Shown: positions 39,156 to 40,356 of the stretch, piece by piece | Numbering within the stretch: position 1 is the stretch's first letter | Layout: each line of letters opens with the position of its first letter | Source of the DNA: Micromonospora tarensis | Lineage (GTDB): Bacteria; Actinomycetota; Actinomycetes; Mycobacteriales; Micromonosporaceae | Reading direction: 5' to 3' | DNA length: 40,356 nt | Assembly (NCBI RefSeq): GCF_016803395.1 | Contig: NZ_JAEVHL010000032.1 | Span: 1-40,356, forward strand | Program-made: the position numbers and the translations under genes | The notes under the pieces: generated by a model | What the model was told of the DNA's origin: nothing | Seen by the model: only the letters and a program-made list of their open reading frames with translations | Database searches by the model: none

Positions 39156-40313
39156 ATGCTGCCCACGAGCACCGACGTCCTGGTGGTGGGCGCTGGCCCC
39201 ACCGGTCTCGCCACCGCGCTGACGCTGGCCCGGCGCGGGGTGCAGGTGACAGTGCTGGACCGGTTGGCTGAGCCGCCGACCACCTCCCGCGCCGCCGTCG
39301 TGCACGCGTACACCCTGGAGGTGCTGGACCGGATCGACGCCGCGGCACCGCTGATCGCCCAGGCGGTCCGGGCGCCGCGCTTCACCGTCCGCGATCGGGA
39401 CCGGGTGCTGCTGTCGGTGCCGTTCCACGAGCTGCCGTCCCGCTTCCCCTACGCGCTGCTGGTCTCCCAGGCGGTCACCGAGGCCGTGCTCACCGGGAAG
39501 TTGGCCGACCTCGGTGTGTCGCTGCGGCGACCGTGCCGGCTGACCGGGCTGAGCCGCGCCGGCGACGGGCTGCTGGCGCAGGTGGACGGGGTGGCGCTGC
39601 GCGCCCGGTTCGTCATCGGCGCGGACGGTTTGCACAGCACAGTCCGGCAACTGGCCGGCATCGGTTTCAGCGGACCCGACGACGAGGAGTCCTTCGTGCT
39701 CGCCGACGTGCGGGTGCGCAGCGACCTGCCCCGCGACGAGGCGGCGCTCTTCCTCGCCCGCTCCGGGCCGCTGGTCTGGGCACCGCTCCCCGGCGGGGTG
39801 GTCCGGCTGGTCGCCGCCGTGGCGAACGCCCCGGCCGACCCGGACGCGGCCTACCTCCAGGCGCTGCTCGACGAGCGCGGTCCGGTGCGGCGACGTGATC
39901 GGGTGACCGAGGTGCTCTGGGGTTCCCGGTTCCGGGTGCACCACCGGATCGCCGACACCTTCCGGGCCGGGCCGGTGCTGCTGGCCGGTGACGCCGCGCA
40001 CGTGCACAGCCCGGCCGGCGGGCAGGGCATGAACCTCGGCATCTGCGACGGGGTCGCCCTCGGCAGCGCAGTGGCGGACGTGCTCGACGGTGGCCCGGAC
40101 ACGCTGCTCGACGACTACAGCGCCCGCCAGCGGCCGATGGCTGCGGACGTGCTGAGCTTCGCCGCCGGGCTGACCCGGCTGGCCGCCACGTCCCCGGCCC
40201 GCCGGCCGGCTCGGGACGTGCTGCTCCGGCTGCTCGGTGCGGTGCCACCGGTCCGGCGGCGGATCGCGCTGCGGCTGTCCGGGCTGTCGCACCGGGAACG
40301 AACGCCGGGTTAG
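39156..40313 (+). CDS. FAD-dependent monooxygenase (aromatic hydroxylase type)
   Basis: A 385-aa protein from ATG 39156 with GGGAGG upstream. FAD-binding features: the dinucleotide motif VGAGPTG at 11-17, the middle motif VIGADGLHSTVR, and GDAAHVHSPAGGQGMNLG starting at 278. This is the group-A flavin hydroxylase pattern (NADPH-dependent hydroxylation of aromatics or antibiotics, including rifampicin- or tetracycline-type substrates). Controlled by the divergent TetR gene, it may detoxify or modify an aromatic compound; the substrate is unknown. Confidence 0.93.
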   Translation: MLPTSTDVLVVGAGPTGLATALTLARRGVQVTVLDRLAEPPTTSRAAVVHAYTLEVLDRIDAAAPLIAQAVRAPRFTVRDRDRVLLSVPFHELPSRFPYALLVSQAVTEAVLTGKLADLGVSLRRPCRLTGLSRAGDGLLAQVDGVALRARFVIGADGLHSTVRQLAGIGFSGPDDEESFVLADVRVRSDLPRDEAALFLARSGPLVWAPLPGGVVRLVAAVANAPADPDAAYLQALLDERGPVRRRDRVTEVLWGSRFRVHHRIADTFRAGPVLLAGDAAHVHSPAGGQGMNLGICDGVALGSAVADVLDGGPDTLLDDYSARQRPMAADVLSFAAGLTRLAATSPARRPARDVLLRLLGAVPPVRRRIALRLSGLSHRERTPG

Positions 40314-40356
40314 GCCACGCCGGCCGGCGTCAGCAGGTCCGGCGCGCCGGCCGCAG
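40314..40356. other. Window end, no feature
   Basis: 43 bp after the monooxygenase stop with no visible gene or terminator before the sequence ends. Confidence 0.5.

Noticed and set aside
1..40356. CRISPR array, tRNA or rRNA genes
   Set aside because: No regularly spaced repeats or recognisable tRNA/rRNA signatures were seen by eye on either strand; a tRNA scan would be decisive.

Overview
The window is high-GC DNA from a filamentous actinomycete, most likely Micromonosporaceae (Micromonospora-like). The clues are strong G/C third-position bias, many GTG starts, chains of ATGA/GTGA stop-start overlaps, and the gene families at the right end. No rRNA, tRNA or CRISPR array was seen.

Layout. 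(a) About 1-33,730 looks like an accessory island. It opens with a large serine recombinase (119-1603) and a small Cys-containing protein. A polytopic membrane protein follows, divergent from a DUF5131 (Gp37/Gp68-like, three-Cys motif) and TcmP partner pair. Next come a stand-alone T5orf172/GIY-YIG-type protein and a decayed plasmid/ICE module: a DUF2637 (SpdB-like) remnant and a replication-relaxation protein. (b) 9.6-15.8 kb holds a minus-strand XRE/TPR regulator with a 2H phosphoesterase, and a plus-strand operon of APC permease, acetamidase/formamidase, GPP34 protein and GNAT acetyltransferase. (c) 15.9-22.4 kb is a tightly overlapped seven-gene operon with no pathway I recognise: DUF4254, a kinase-kinase-nucleotidyltransferase fusion, a phosphoribosyltransferase, a GT9-like protein, an APH-like kinase, an SDR and a histidine phosphatase. 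A convergent NUDIX gene follows. (d) 23.2-28.7 kb is a type I restriction-modification locus in the order hsdR-hsdS-hsdM. (e) 28.7-31.4 kb, on the minus strand and ending 5 bp from hsdM, is a complete prokaryotic ubiquitin-like conjugation operon in the order Ubl, E2, JAB/JAMM peptidase, E1. It is divergent from an XRE regulator and ImmA/IrrE-type metallopeptidase pair. An unrecognised 332-aa protein with a possible nuclease-like core closes the island.

(f) At about 33,731 the sequence switches to what looks like chromosomal backbone, starting in mid-gene with only the last 31 or so codons of a SigE-family sigma factor. Its former partner gene (TolB/WD40-like membrane protein) follows with an ATGA overlap. 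Then come an SGNH hydrolase, an imidazolonepropionase-like protein, a 5'-truncated Ig-like protein, a rhodanese sulfurtransferase, and a divergent TetR / FAD-monooxygenase pair separated by three copies of a CCAACA-N2-TGTTGG operator.

How it works together. The island reads as a defence and accessory cargo element. The two most promising systems are the Ubl operon, with its candidate XRE/ImmA protease-relief switch beside a type I R-M system, and the uncharacterised seven-gene nucleotide/sugar operon. In that operon the SDR C-terminus appears frameshifted by a single missing base near 21,821. All functional assignments come from reading motifs by eye; no database search was run.
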